Shown: one piece after another, positions 1 to 6,704 of the stretch
Layout: each line of letters opens with the position of its first letter
Numbering within the stretch: the stretch's first letter is position 1
DNA from: Thermohalobaculum sp964467005
GTDB lineage: Bacteria; Pseudomonadota; Alphaproteobacteria; Rhodobacterales; Rhodobacteraceae
DNA: 14,949 nt
Assembly: GCA_964467005.1 (NCBI GenBank)
Contig: CAYXPI010000088.1
Coordinates: forward strand, 1-14,949
Direction of reading: 5' to 3'
Made by a program: the position numbers and the translations under genes
Notes under the pieces: model-generated
The model's input: only the letters and a program-made list of their open reading frames with translations
Database searches by the model: none
Told to the model about the DNA's origin: nothing

Positions 1-571
1 TGCGGCGGATCTCCTCGTCGCGCCCGATCACCGGGTCGATCTTGCCCTCGCGCGCGGCCTGGGTGAGATCGCGGGCATACTTCTTGAGCGCGTCATAGCC
101 CTCCTCGGCGGAGGCGGTGTCGGCGGTGCGGCCCTTCCGGAGCTCGGCGATCGCCTGCTCGAGCGGCTGGGGGCGGAGCCCCGCGCTCTCCAGCACCTTG
201 GCCGCCTCCGTACCCTTGGCCAGCGCCAGCGCCATCAGCATCCGCTCCGCCGAGACGAAGCTGTCGCCCGCCTTGGCAGCGAGGGCCTCCGCCTCGTCCA
301 GCGCACGGGCGAGGCCGGGATCGATGTAGACCTGACCGTCGCCGCCCGAGACCTTCGGCAGCTTCGCGAGCGCGGCCCGGGCCCCCGAGAGTGCGGCCTG
401 GGCGTCGCCCTGCGCCTGGGCGATCAGATTGGCCGCCAATCCCTGGTCATCCTCCAGGAGTGCGGTCAGGAGGTGAATGGGCGTGAGCCGCTGATGCCCC
501 TCGCGGAGCGCAAGGCTCTGAGCCGCTTGCAGAAAGCCGCGGGCGCGGTCAGTCAATTTCTCAAAGTTCAT
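1..571 (-). CDS. clpB: ClpB chaperone/disaggregase, N-terminal part (3' end outside window)
   Basis: ClpB is a cytoplasmic AAA+ disaggregase that works with DnaK to rescue aggregated proteins after heat stress. About 190 residues are visible. The protein begins MNFEKLTDRARGFLQ, which is the standard ClpB start; residues 1 to about 150 form the Clp_N substrate-binding domain with its two repeats (SLALREGHQRLTPIHLL and DSFVSAERMLMALAL). The reading frame is leaving the N domain and entering AAA module 1 at the window edge (KYARDLTQAAREGKIDPVIG), just before the Walker A loop. The ATG at 571-569 has an AGGAG ribosome-binding site about 8 bases upstream on the minus strand, which fixes the start. 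The gene is divergent from the LprI-like gene at 748. A heat-shock (RpoH) promoter would be expected between 572 and 747, but I could not identify a convincing one. ClpB is preferred to ClpA because of the N-domain sequence. Truncation is only by the window edge. Confidence 0.95.
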   Translation of the reverse strand, partial: MNFEKLTDRARGFLQAAQSLALREGHQRLTPIHLLTALLEDDQGLAANLIAQAQGDAQAALSGARAALAKLPKVSGGDGQVYIDPGLARALDEAEALAAKAGDSFVSAERMLMALALAKGTEAAKVLESAGLRPQPLEQAIAELRKGRTADTASAEEGYDALKKYARDLTQAAREGKIDPVIGRDEEIRR

Positions 572-747
572 GGGCCGTCTCCTCTCGAGCGATCCGGCCG
601 TGGCGCCCGGCTGGCGGCGCGCCCGGCCCCTCCTCCATGGGCGCGGATGCCCGGGTGTCGGCGCATCCAAGGCGTAGAAGTGGGCAGCGGGAAACGCATC
701 CGCAACCCATCCGTGGCAATCTCGTCACATTGGAAGGGGAGGCGCCG

Positions 748-1209
748 ATGATCTGGACGGTGATTGGCCTCGCGGCCGGGCTCGCGCCGGCGGATCCGCC
801 CGCCTGCCGCGCGGAGCCGACGGAGGCCGGGCGGGCCGCCTGCCTCGCGCTGGCGGCGGATCTGGCCGACCACGCGATGGAGGCCGCGCTCCTGCGTGTG
901 GCGGCGCAGGTTCAGGGCGCGGGGGCCGGGGAGCCGGGGGCCTACGCTCAGGAGGTGATGGCACGCCAAGCGGCCTGGCGCGATGCGGTGCGCGCCGCCT
1001 GCGGCACCAGGGGGCTGGACGCCGCCCGCTGCCGGTTTCGTGCGGCGGAGCACCGTGCGGCGACGGTGTCCGCGCTCGTGGCGGAGGCCGAGGCCCGCCT
1101 GGGTCTCGCGGATCCCTATGCGGGCTTCGAGCCCTATCTCGAGGTGCTGCCCGGGCCCGGGGGCCGCTTCCGCGTCACACCCCGGATCGACCTGCCCGCG
1201 CCGCGCTGA
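748..1209 (+). CDS. LprI-like (DUF1311-type) small four-cysteine protein, probably secreted
   Basis: This encodes 153 residues. Seen: four cysteines (C20, C32, C85, C95) arranged as in the LprI/DUF1311 family, with the family-like stretch QAAWRDAVRAAC followed by a second C and an R-rich helix (CRFRAAEHRAATVSAL). Known: members of this family are periplasmic or lipoprotein proteins stabilised by disulfides, and some inhibit lysozyme; most have no known role. Inferred: an envelope protein of unknown function. The hydrophobic N-terminus (IWTVIGLAAGLAPA) could be a short signal peptide, but it lacks the usual positive charge after Met, so export is not certain. The start at ATG 748 is chosen because GGAAGGGGAGG lies directly upstream (732-742); the frame is open further upstream but without such a site. 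It is divergent from clpB and separated from pyrF by 121 bases, so it is probably transcribed alone. Confidence 0.7.
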   Translation: MIWTVIGLAAGLAPADPPACRAEPTEAGRAACLALAADLADHAMEAALLRVAAQVQGAGAGEPGAYAQEVMARQAAWRDAVRAACGTRGLDAARCRFRAAEHRAATVSALVAEAEARLGLADPYAGFEPYLEVLPGPGGRFRVTPRIDLPAPR

Positions 1210-1211
1210 GA

Positions 1212-1235
1212 GCGTCCGCACGGGCGCGCGGACGC
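1212..1235 (+). other. Stem-loop after the LprI-like gene
   Basis: GCGTCCGC at 1212-1219 and GCGGACGC at 1228-1235 form a perfect 8-bp stem with an 8-base loop, three bases after the stop codon of the LprI-like gene. No T-run follows, so it is not a classical intrinsic terminator. It could protect the mRNA 3' end or mark a Rho-linked end. In DNA this GC-rich such stems also arise by chance. Confidence 0.35.
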
Positions 1236-1330
1236 CGTTGTCGCCCGGCCGCTCGGTCCGAGATCGCCGCCGCCGGAGGCGTGTTCGACCGGGCCTTGCG
1301 CCCGCGCATTCGGTCTGCCACGAGACAGTC

Positions 1331-2026
1331 ATGGTGGCCGATCCCCGTCTCATCGTCGCGCTCGACCTGCCCAACGCGCTCGAGGGCGGTGCCATGGCCG
1401 AGCGCCTCGGCCCCCGCGTGGGCTTCTACAAGATCGGGCTCGGGATGCTCACGGGCGGCGGCCTCGCGCTGGCCATGGAGCTCAAAGAGGCGGGCAAGCG
1501 CGTCTTCCTCGACATGAAGCTTTTCGACATCGGCGCGACGGTGGAGGCGGCCGTGCGCGGGCTCTCCCAGTTCGATCTCGATGTCCTTACCGTGCATGGC
1601 GATCCGCAGGTGGTGGCCGCCGCAGTCGAGGGCCGCGGCGGGAGCGACCTCAAGATCCTCGCCGTCACGGTCCTCACCTCGCTCGACCGGGGGGATCTCG
1701 ACGCCATGATGATCGCCCCGGGCCCGGTGGCGGACATCGCGCGAGAGCGGGCGCGCCGGGCCCTCGCGGCGGGGGCGGACGGGGTGATCGCCTCGGCGAC
1801 GGAAGCCGCCGCCATCCGCGCGCTGCCCGAGGCCGCGGGCCGGCTCATCGTCACCCCCGGCATCCGTCCCCGTGGCGCGGCCTTGGGCGACCAAAAGCGG
1901 GTGGCGGGCCCGGCCGAGGCCCTCGCGGCGGGCGCGGACCACATCGTCGTCGGCCGCCCGATCTGGGCCGCGGCCGATCCGCGCGCGGCGGCCGAGGCCG
2001 TGCTCGCCGAGATGGCCAGCGCCTGA
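1331..2026 (+). CDS. pyrF: Orotidine-5'-phosphate decarboxylase
   Basis: PyrF catalyses the last step of de novo UMP synthesis, decarboxylating orotidine 5'-monophosphate in the cytoplasm without any cofactor. The protein is 231 residues, normal for the bacterial type 1 enzyme. The (beta/alpha)8 barrel signatures are complete: D11 in IVALDLP, K34 in GFYKIGLG, the catalytic D61-x-K63-x-x-D66 array in FLDMKLFDIGAT, and the phosphate-gripping loops VTPGIRP (175-180) and HIVVGRPI (204-211). The ATG at 1331 is the only start that gives the usual short N-terminus; the ribosome-binding site in front is weak (GAGACAG). dinB follows on the same strand after 59 bases and may be co-transcribed. No other pyrimidine gene is visible here. 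Nothing is unusual in the sequence. Confidence 0.96.
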   Translation: MVADPRLIVALDLPNALEGGAMAERLGPRVGFYKIGLGMLTGGGLALAMELKEAGKRVFLDMKLFDIGATVEAAVRGLSQFDLDVLTVHGDPQVVAAAVEGRGGSDLKILAVTVLTSLDRGDLDAMMIAPGPVADIARERARRALAAGADGVIASATEAAAIRALPEAAGRLIVTPGIRPRGAALGDQKRVAGPAEALAAGADHIVVGRPIWAAADPRAAAEAVLAEMASA

Positions 2027-2085
2027 GCCCTTGCGCCCGCGCCCGCGGCCGGCATCCTAAGCGCGCGCCGCCCCGGAGTGTCCCG

Positions 2086-3342
2086 ATGCCGAGCCTCTGC
2101 CGCGATTGCCTGACCTGGGACGAGGCGCCCTCTGCGGCGCGGTGCCGGGCCTGCGCGAGCCCGAGGCTCGTCACCCACCCCGATCTCGGCCGTTTGGCCA
2201 TCGCCCATATCGACGCCGACGCCTTCTACGCGTCCGTGGAGAAGCGCGACCGGCCCGAGCTCGCCGACCGCCCGGTGATCGTCGGCGGCGGGCGTCGGGG
2301 GGTGGTGACGACCTGCTGCTACATCGCGCGCGTGGCCGGGGTGCGCTCGGCCATGCCGATGTTCAAGGCGCTGAAGCTCTGCCCGGAGGCCGAGGTCGTG
2401 CGCCCGCGCATGGAGGTCTACGCGGCCGTCTCGTCCGAGATCCGGGCGCGGATGCTGGCGCTCACGCCGTTGGTGGAGCCCCTCTCCCTCGACGAGGCGT
2501 TCCTCGACCTCTCCGGCACCGAGCGGCTGCTGGGCGGCGCCCCCGCCGCCGCCCTCGCCGGCCTTGCGCTGGAGATCGAGCGCCGCCTCGGCATCACCGT
2601 GTCCGTGGGCCTCAGCCACAACAAGTTTCTCGCCAAGACCGCGTCGGACCTCGACAAGCCCCGCGGGTTCTCCGTGCTGGGGCCCGAGGAGGCGGAGGCG
2701 TTCCTGGCGCCTCGCCCGGTGCGCAGCCTCTGGGGTGTGGGCGCGGCCTTCGCCGAGCGGCTGGAGGCGGACGGTTACCGCCAGAACCGGAACCTCACGG
2801 CCGCTGGGGAGGGGCGGCTCCTTGCGCGCTACGGCGCCCAGGGCGCGCGGCTCCACGCCCTCGCCAGGGGCCAGGACGACCGCCGCGTGACCCCGGACCG
2901 CCCGGTGAAATCCATCTCCTCCGAGACGACCTTCGACATCGACCTCGCGGAGGCCGAGCCGCTGGAGGGTCATCTCTGGCGCCTCGCCGTGAAGGTGTCG
3001 GACCGAGCGAAGGCCAAGGGGTTGGCGGGCGCTCGAGTGACGCTTCGCCTCAAGACCGCGCGGTTCCGAAGCCTCAGCCGGCAGACCAGCCTCTCCGAGC
3101 CGACGGCGCTTGCCGAGAGCCTCTACGCCGCGGCGCGGCCGCTCCTGCACGCCACATTGCCAGAGGGGCCCTTTCGGTTGATCGGCATCGGGCTCTCCGC
3201 GCTGACGCCCGCCCCGGATAGCCCGGCGCCCGGGCTCTTCGGCGACGGCCCCACCCGGGCCCACGCCACCGAGCGGGTGACCGACGAGCTTCGGGCCCGG
3301 TTCGGCAGCGACATAATCTTTCGCGGGCGCGCGCTCAGATAG
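2086..3342 (+). CDS. dinB: DNA polymerase IV (Y family) with N-terminal four-cysteine extension
   Basis: DinB is an error-prone translesion polymerase that extends past damaged bases. The protein is 418 residues. Residues 1-35 are an extension with C5-x2-C8 and C20-x2-C23, a likely small zinc-binding knuckle. The polymerase core then begins with IAHIDADAFYASVE: D43 is the first catalytic carboxylate and Y48 occupies the steric-gate position. The second catalytic pair is D136-E137 in PLSLDEAFLDLS. The palm motif GVRSAMPMFKA and the thumb/little-finger segment (VGLSHNKFLAKTASDLDKP, then the finger around 300-375) follow in normal order. The tail contains PAPGLFGD, which could be a sliding-clamp contact of the xxLF kind (inference). 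The ATG at 2086 has GGAG about 9 bases upstream. A cysteine-bearing N-terminal extension is, to my knowledge, common in alphaproteobacterial DinB and so is not a fusion unique to this strain. No LexA-type operator was recognised upstream. Confidence 0.95.
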   Translation: MPSLCRDCLTWDEAPSAARCRACASPRLVTHPDLGRLAIAHIDADAFYASVEKRDRPELADRPVIVGGGRRGVVTTCCYIARVAGVRSAMPMFKALKLCPEAEVVRPRMEVYAAVSSEIRARMLALTPLVEPLSLDEAFLDLSGTERLLGGAPAAALAGLALEIERRLGITVSVGLSHNKFLAKTASDLDKPRGFSVLGPEEAEAFLAPRPVRSLWGVGAAFAERLEADGYRQNRNLTAAGEGRLLARYGAQGARLHALARGQDDRRVTPDRPVKSISSETTFDIDLAEAEPLEGHLWRLAVKVSDRAKAKGLAGARVTLRLKTARFRSLSRQTSLSEPTALAESLYAAARPLLHATLPEGPFRLIGIGLSALTPAPDSPAPGLFGDGPTRAHATERVTDELRARFGSDIIFRGRALR

Positions 3343-3413
3343 GGCAAGGCTTGCCGCGGTGCACGCCAAACGGGCAACTGTGTCAAATCAGTCCTAATTC
3401 CTTGGTCGGGCTG

Positions 3414-3433
3414 AAAAAAACGCCTTTTGGCGT
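3414..3433 (-). terminator. Intrinsic terminator reading leftwards
   Basis: Read on the minus strand, ACGCC and GGCGT form a 5-bp stem around an AAAA loop and are followed directly by a run of T (complement of A 3414-3420). On the plus strand the T-run is absent, so it does not serve dinB. It would end transcripts of the amidohydrolase gene that stops at 3578, after passing antisense through the small-RNA locus. Confidence 0.55.
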
Positions 3434-3454
3434 CGCGGCCATGCGGATTGTCGG

Positions 3455-3483
3455 TTGATCTTGCTGCGGCGCACCACTACTTT
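3455..3483 (+). promoter_or_regulatory. Promoter of the candidate small RNA
   Basis: TTGATC (3455-3460) and TACTTT (3478-3483) are separated by exactly 17 bases and lie 6-8 bases before a G-run where the candidate RNA would begin. The -35 half is good for the housekeeping sigma factor while the -10 is imperfect, so an alternative factor such as an RpoH-type sigma is possible. The spacing relative to the hairpins downstream is the main support. Confidence 0.5.
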
Positions 3484-3488
3484 CAGGG

Positions 3489-3564
3489 GGCGATACGTTG
3501 TATCGTAGCCCTTCCTGGGCGTTTCCTCCCTTAGACTGGGCCGGGGCAACCCGGCCCCTTTTTT
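3489..3564 (+). ncRNA. Candidate trans-acting small RNA with exposed CCUCCC
   Basis: A transcript of about 75 nucleotides is predicted from three elements seen in order. First, a 5' hairpin: CGATAC (3491-3496), GTT loop, GTATCG (3500-3505), extendable by GGG/CCC (3488-3490 with 3509-3511) around a small bulge. Second, a pyrimidine-rich linker 3521-3533 containing TTTCCTCCC, predicted single-stranded and complementary to Shine-Dalgarno sequences. Third, an intrinsic terminator with an 8-bp stem and a GCAA tetraloop. Known: alphaproteobacteria have several Hfq-dependent small RNAs with exposed CCUCC motifs, and Rhodobacter has stress and stationary-phase small RNAs of similar size such as StsR. 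Inferred: this is a member of such a class and represses mRNAs by masking ribosome-binding sites. It lies about 145 bases behind dinB and is not simply its 3' end, because it has its own promoter-like sequence. Identity with a named RNA is not proven. Confidence 0.6.
3538..3564 (+). terminator. Intrinsic terminator of the candidate small RNA
   Basis: GGGCCGGG (3538-3545) pairs perfectly with CCCGGCCC (3550-3557) around a GCAA (GNRA) tetraloop, followed by C and six T (3559-3564). This is the best intrinsic terminator in the window. It would also stop read-through from dinB. Confidence 0.85.
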
Positions 3565-3577
3565 ATGGCGGAGGCGG

Positions 3578-4441
3578 TCACTCCGCCGCGAGGGTCCGCG
3601 CCTCCCCGGCGATGCCGGAGAGCGCGCCCACCACCTCGCTCAAAACCGCGCGAAGGGCGTCGAAGTTCGGGCTGGGCTCGACCCGGCGCTGATCGAGATA
3701 GAGCCCGCGATCGACCTCGATCTGCACGGCGTGGAAGGCCTCCTGCGGGCGGCCGTAGCGCTGGGTGATGTAGCCGCCGGCGAAGGGCGTGTTGCGCGCG
3801 ACCCGCAGCCCCGCGGCCTCGAACACCTCCTGGGTGCGTGCGATCACGGCCCGCCCGCAGGAGGCGCCGAACCGGTCCCCCAGCACAATCTCGGGCACCC
3901 GCCCCCGCACCCGGGGGGCAGCGCGCAGCGCCTCGGTCGGCATCGAGTGGCAGTCGAAGAGGAGCGCCCAGCCGAAGCGCGCCCGGGCCCGCTCCGCAAG
4001 ACCCTCGAGGCAGTCATGATAGGGCGCGTGAAACTGGCGGATCCGCGCCTCCGCCTCGGCCCGTGAGATCTTGCCGAGATAGATCTCCTCGCCCTCCGCC
4101 ACCACCCGCGGCACCACGCCGAGACCCGCCGCCACGCGCTGGTTGATGCCGGGCGCGCTCACCCCGTCGATGAGCGCGGGATCGAGATCCGACGGCGCGC
4201 GGTTGAGATCGAGCCAGGCGCGAGGCGCCGTCGCGCACAGGAGCGGCGCGCCCCAGGCGGGCGCCGCGGCGAAGAGCCGGTCCACCAGCGCATCCTCCGA
4301 CGCCCTCAGCCTCAGGAGATCGAGCCGCGACCGTGCGACGAGGGCACTCGGATAGGCCCGGCCGCTGTGGGGCGAGCTGAAGATCGCCGCGGAGGCGAGG
4401 CGCTCCGGCTCGAGCAGTCGGTAAGGTGGGACCTGGTTCAT
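3578..4441 (-). CDS. N-formylglutamate amidohydrolase-family protein
   Basis: The protein is 287 residues and belongs to the FGase family (PF05013), zinc-type amidohydrolases that release formate and glutamate from N-formylglutamate in histidine breakdown (HutG) or act on related N-acyl amino acids. Family motifs seen in order are FSSPHSGRAYP (21-31), WLDLNRAPSDLDP (76-88), LFDCHSMP (161-168), GDRFGASC (188-195) and the C-terminal GGYITQRYGRP with HAVQIEVDRGLYLD (222-250). The H, D and E residues expected for metal and carboxylate binding are present. No other hut genes are nearby, so the substrate cannot be assigned and no hut symbol is given. The start at ATG 4441 matches the family N-terminus, although its ribosome-binding site is poor (AGGAC about 13 bases away); a GTG at 4477 is the alternative. 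A minus-strand terminator at 3414-3433 probably ends the transcript. The gene is divergent from tRNA-Val. Confidence 0.88.
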   Translation of the reverse strand: MNQVPPYRLLEPERLASAAIFSSPHSGRAYPSALVARSRLDLLRLRASEDALVDRLFAAAPAWGAPLLCATAPRAWLDLNRAPSDLDPALIDGVSAPGINQRVAAGLGVVPRVVAEGEEIYLGKISRAEAEARIRQFHAPYHDCLEGLAERARARFGWALLFDCHSMPTEALRAAPRVRGRVPEIVLGDRFGASCGRAVIARTQEVFEAAGLRVARNTPFAGGYITQRYGRPQEAFHAVQIEVDRGLYLDQRRVEPSPNFDALRAVLSEVVGALSGIAGEARTLAAE

Positions 4442-4503
4442 CGGCTCGAACTTAGTCCTGCGCGCGGGCGACGGCACCTCTTTTTTGCGCGCCCGGGAGT
4501 GTC

Positions 4504-4532
4504 TTGCGCTCGCCCGGGGATCGGCTTATAGG
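4504..4532 (+). promoter_or_regulatory. Promoter of tRNA-Val
   Basis: TTGCGC (4504-4509) and TATAGG (4527-4532) are separated by 17 bases, and the tRNA begins 17 bases after the -10 element. This is a typical housekeeping-sigma arrangement, with a GC-rich stretch before the tRNA that could be a stringent discriminator. Confidence 0.6.
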
Positions 4533-4549
4533 CTGAGGCTTCGAGACGG

Positions 4550-4624
4550 GGGCGCGTAGCTCAGCGGGAGAGCACTACGTTGACATCGTAGGGGTCGCTG
4601 GTTCAATCCCAGCCGCGCCCACCA
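4550..4624 (+). tRNA. tRNA-Val (anticodon GAC)
   Basis: A complete cloverleaf of 75 bases including the encoded CCA. The acceptor stem GGGCGCG (4550-4556) pairs with CGCGCCC (4614-4620); discriminator A4621 and CCA 4622-4624 follow. The D arm contains GCTC...GAGC, the anticodon stem CTACG/CGTAG encloses the loop TTGACAT, giving anticodon GAC, and the T arm carries GGTTCAATCC. It decodes GUC (and GUU). The last 22 bases overlap, on the opposite strand, the 3' end of the histidine-kinase gene. Confidence 0.97.
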
Positions 4625-5985
4625 CCGTCGCCAGCGGGGCCGCTCGCACGCGGTATCTCGAGGCGAACCTCGAGCCCCGGCCCTGCGTCATCGAGATCGA
4701 GCCGCGCCCCATGAAGCCGCGCCACGGCCGCCACGAGGGCAAGGCCGAGGCCGCTGCCCTCCCCCCGCGCGGGGTCCAGCGTCGCGAACCGGCCGAGCAC
4801 ATGGGCGCGCTTCTCCGCCGGAATGCCCGGTCCGCGATCGCGCACCGAGATGACCGCGGCTTTCCCGTCGAGCCCCGTCACAACGGTCACGGCGCTGCCC
4901 GCGGGCGCGTAACGGAGCGCGTTGTCGAGGAGGTTGGACAGCGCCCGGGCGAGAAGCTGGGGATGGCCGCGAACCGGGGCGGATGCCCCGCCGAGGCACA
5001 GCGCGATCTCCTGCTCCGCGGCCGCGGGTTCGTAGAGTTCCACCGCGTCGCGTGCGAGTTCCGCAAGGTCGACCGGCTCGAAACCGTCGCGACCCACCCC
5101 GGCCTCGGCGCGGCTGATCTCAGTGAGCGCTTCGAAGAGACGGATGAGCGCCGCCGTTTCCGCCGTCGCCCGGGCGCCGATCTCCTCCCGGGCCGCGGGG
5201 TCGATGTCCGGATCCGTGAGCTCGCCCATCCGTGCGCGGAGCCGGGTGAGCGGGGAGCGGAGGTCGTGGGCCAGGCTATCGGTCACGGTGCGGAGGGTGT
5301 CCACCAGGGCCTCGATCCGGTCGAGCATGGCGTTGAGCGTGGCGTTTAGCCGGTCGAAGGCGTCGGCGGTGCCGTGGAGAGGGATGCGCCGCGCGAGATC
5401 GCCGGACATGATCTCCTGCGCCGTGCGCCGCACCTCGCCGAGCCGCCGGGCCACGACACGGGAGAGGAGCCAGCCCGCGACGAGGCTGAGCACAAGCGCG
5501 AGCCCTAACGCCCAGAGAGAGGCCTCGACCAGCGCGGCCCCGATCTCGGCCCGCGCCCCGGCGTCGCGAGCCACCAGGAGGCGCTCGCCCCCCGGCAGGC
5601 GGAACGCGATGGCGGAGACCCGCGCGGCCTCGGCCCGGTCCGTCCGGTAGAGCTTGAGCTCCCGCGGCCCCTGCTCGGGCGCGACCGTGGGCGGCCAGGC
5701 GCCGAGATTGCCAGTGAGCGGGCGGCCATACCGATCGGTCAGGAGATAGACCCAGGCGTCCTCCCCGGCGAGAAGCCGGCGTTCGATCGCTTGGGCGAGA
5801 CCGAGGAGCCCGCCGGCGGCGTATTGCTCCTCGAGCGCGGCCACCTGAGCCGTCAGCGCCCCCTCGGCCTCGCCTTCGAGAATATCGACCGTCCGGTAGG
5901 CGAACAGGCCCAACACCAGCCCGGCCGAGAGCGCGACCAAGGCGAACTGCGCCGCGATGAGCCGGCTCGTCGCGCTCCGGAGCAT
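4603..5985 (-). CDS. Two-component sensor histidine kinase (HAMP/HisKA/HATPase)
   Basis: This is a 460-residue inner-membrane sensor kinase. Transmembrane helix 1 spans about 9-30, a periplasmic sensor loop of roughly 120 residues with no domain I recognise follows, then transmembrane helix 2 (about 156-178) and a HAMP linker (178-230). The HisKA dimer/phospho-acceptor helix contains SLAHDLRSPLTRLR with H240. The ATPase domain has the N box NLLDNALRYAP (351-361), G1 box DRGPGIP (383-389), an F-box-like LGRF (397-400) and G2 box GEGSGLGLALV. It starts 6 bases after the response-regulator stop with a GAGG site inside the regulator's end, so it is translated from the same mRNA as the regulator and the DegP-like protease; a role in envelope-stress sensing is inferred from that. 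The stop codon and last six codons lie inside the 3' part of tRNA-Val on the other strand, an unusual overlap that leaves no room for a terminator before the tRNA. Confidence 0.94.
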   Translation of the reverse strand: MLRSATSRLIAAQFALVALSAGLVLGLFAYRTVDILEGEAEGALTAQVAALEEQYAAGGLLGLAQAIERRLLAGEDAWVYLLTDRYGRPLTGNLGAWPPTVAPEQGPRELKLYRTDRAEAARVSAIAFRLPGGERLLVARDAGARAEIGAALVEASLWALGLALVLSLVAGWLLSRVVARRLGEVRRTAQEIMSGDLARRIPLHGTADAFDRLNATLNAMLDRIEALVDTLRTVTDSLAHDLRSPLTRLRARMGELTDPDIDPAAREEIGARATAETAALIRLFEALTEISRAEAGVGRDGFEPVDLAELARDAVELYEPAAAEQEIALCLGGASAPVRGHPQLLARALSNLLDNALRYAPAGSAVTVVTGLDGKAAVISVRDRGPGIPAEKRAHVLGRFATLDPARGEGSGLGLALVAAVARLHGARLDLDDAGPGLEVRLEIPRASGPAGDGGGRGWD

Positions 5986-5991
5986 CGGGCC

Positions 5992-6675
5992 TCAGCCCGG
6001 ATCGGCGAGCACATAGCCCGCCCCCCGCACCGTGCGGATGAGCGGCTCCTCGCCCGGGCCGTCGATCTTCTTGCGGAGCTTCGAGATGTGCACCTCGATG
6101 ACGTTGGTCTGCGGATCGAAATGATAATCCCAGAGCGCCTCGAGCAGCATCGTCCGCGTCACCACCCGGCCCTTGCGCCGGAGGAGATAGGCGAGCATCT
6201 GGAACTCCCGCGGGCGCAGAGCGATCTCCCGCGTCCCGCGGCTGACCCGGCGGGCCACGAGATCCACCGTGAGATCGGCGCAGGCGAGGGTCGTCTCCTC
6301 CCGCGTCTCGGCCGGTCGGCGCAGGAGCGCCTCGGCCCGGGCGGTCAGCTCTTCGAAGGAAAAGGGCTTTACCAGGTAATCGTCCGCGCCGGCGCGGAGC
6401 CCGCGAACCCGCTCGTCAACTGATCCCAGCGCCGTCAGCATGAGCACCGGGGTGGTCACCCCCGCCGCCCGGATCGAGCGCAGGAGGCAGAGGCCGTCGA
6501 GCTCGGGAAGCATCCGGTCGAGGATCACGAGATCGAACGAGGCGTCGGTGGCCCGAAAGAGCCCGTCCCGCCCGCTCTCGCTCGTCTCCACCCGGTAGCC
6601 GGCACCCGACAGGCCCTTGGTGATGTAGGCGGCGGTGGTGGGATCGTCCTCCACCAGCAGCACGGAGTGGGTCAT
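5992..6675 (-). CDS. OmpR/PhoB-family response regulator
   Basis: The 227-residue cytoplasmic transcription factor is the partner of the kinase encoded immediately downstream. The receiver domain (1-115) has the acidic pair E9-D10/D11, the phospho-acceptor D53 in DLVILDRMLPELDG, T81 in LMLTALG and K103 in YLVKPFS. The C-terminal winged-helix domain (about 130-225) contains REIALRPREFQMLAYLL, the recognition-helix region TNVIEVHISKLRKKI and the wing RTVRGAGYVL, all standard for OmpR-type regulators. An excellent ribosome-binding site (GAGGAGG) sits 6 bases before the ATG. It lies 29 bases after the protease stop, which places protease, regulator and kinase in one operon. By sequence style it is nearest to the metal and envelope-stress branch (CusR/CpxR-like), but its target genes cannot be read from the window apart from the likely control of its own operon. 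Confidence 0.94.
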   Translation of the reverse strand: MTHSVLLVEDDPTTAAYITKGLSGAGYRVETSESGRDGLFRATDASFDLVILDRMLPELDGLCLLRSIRAAGVTTPVLMLTALGSVDERVRGLRAGADDYLVKPFSFEELTARAEALLRRPAETREETTLACADLTVDLVARRVSRGTREIALRPREFQMLAYLLRRKGRVVTRTMLLEALWDYHFDPQTNVIEVHISKLRKKIDGPGEEPLIRTVRGAGYVLADPG

Positions 6676-6704
6676 CCTCGGCCTCCTCGCCCCACCGGCT
6701 CGTC

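Noticed and set aside
572..747. Heat-shock (RpoH) promoter ahead of clpB
   Set aside because: A CTTG...GGCATC pair exists on the minus strand but deviates too far from the consensus to call.
3343..3355. GGCAA-GGC-TTGCC inverted repeat directly after dinB as a terminator
   Set aside because: It has a 5-bp stem and no T-run; the convincing plus-strand terminator is at 3538-3564.
4575..4802. Short minus-strand frame ending GAAGIEPATPTMST
   Set aside because: This is the well-known spurious peptide produced by translating the antisense of a tRNA gene.
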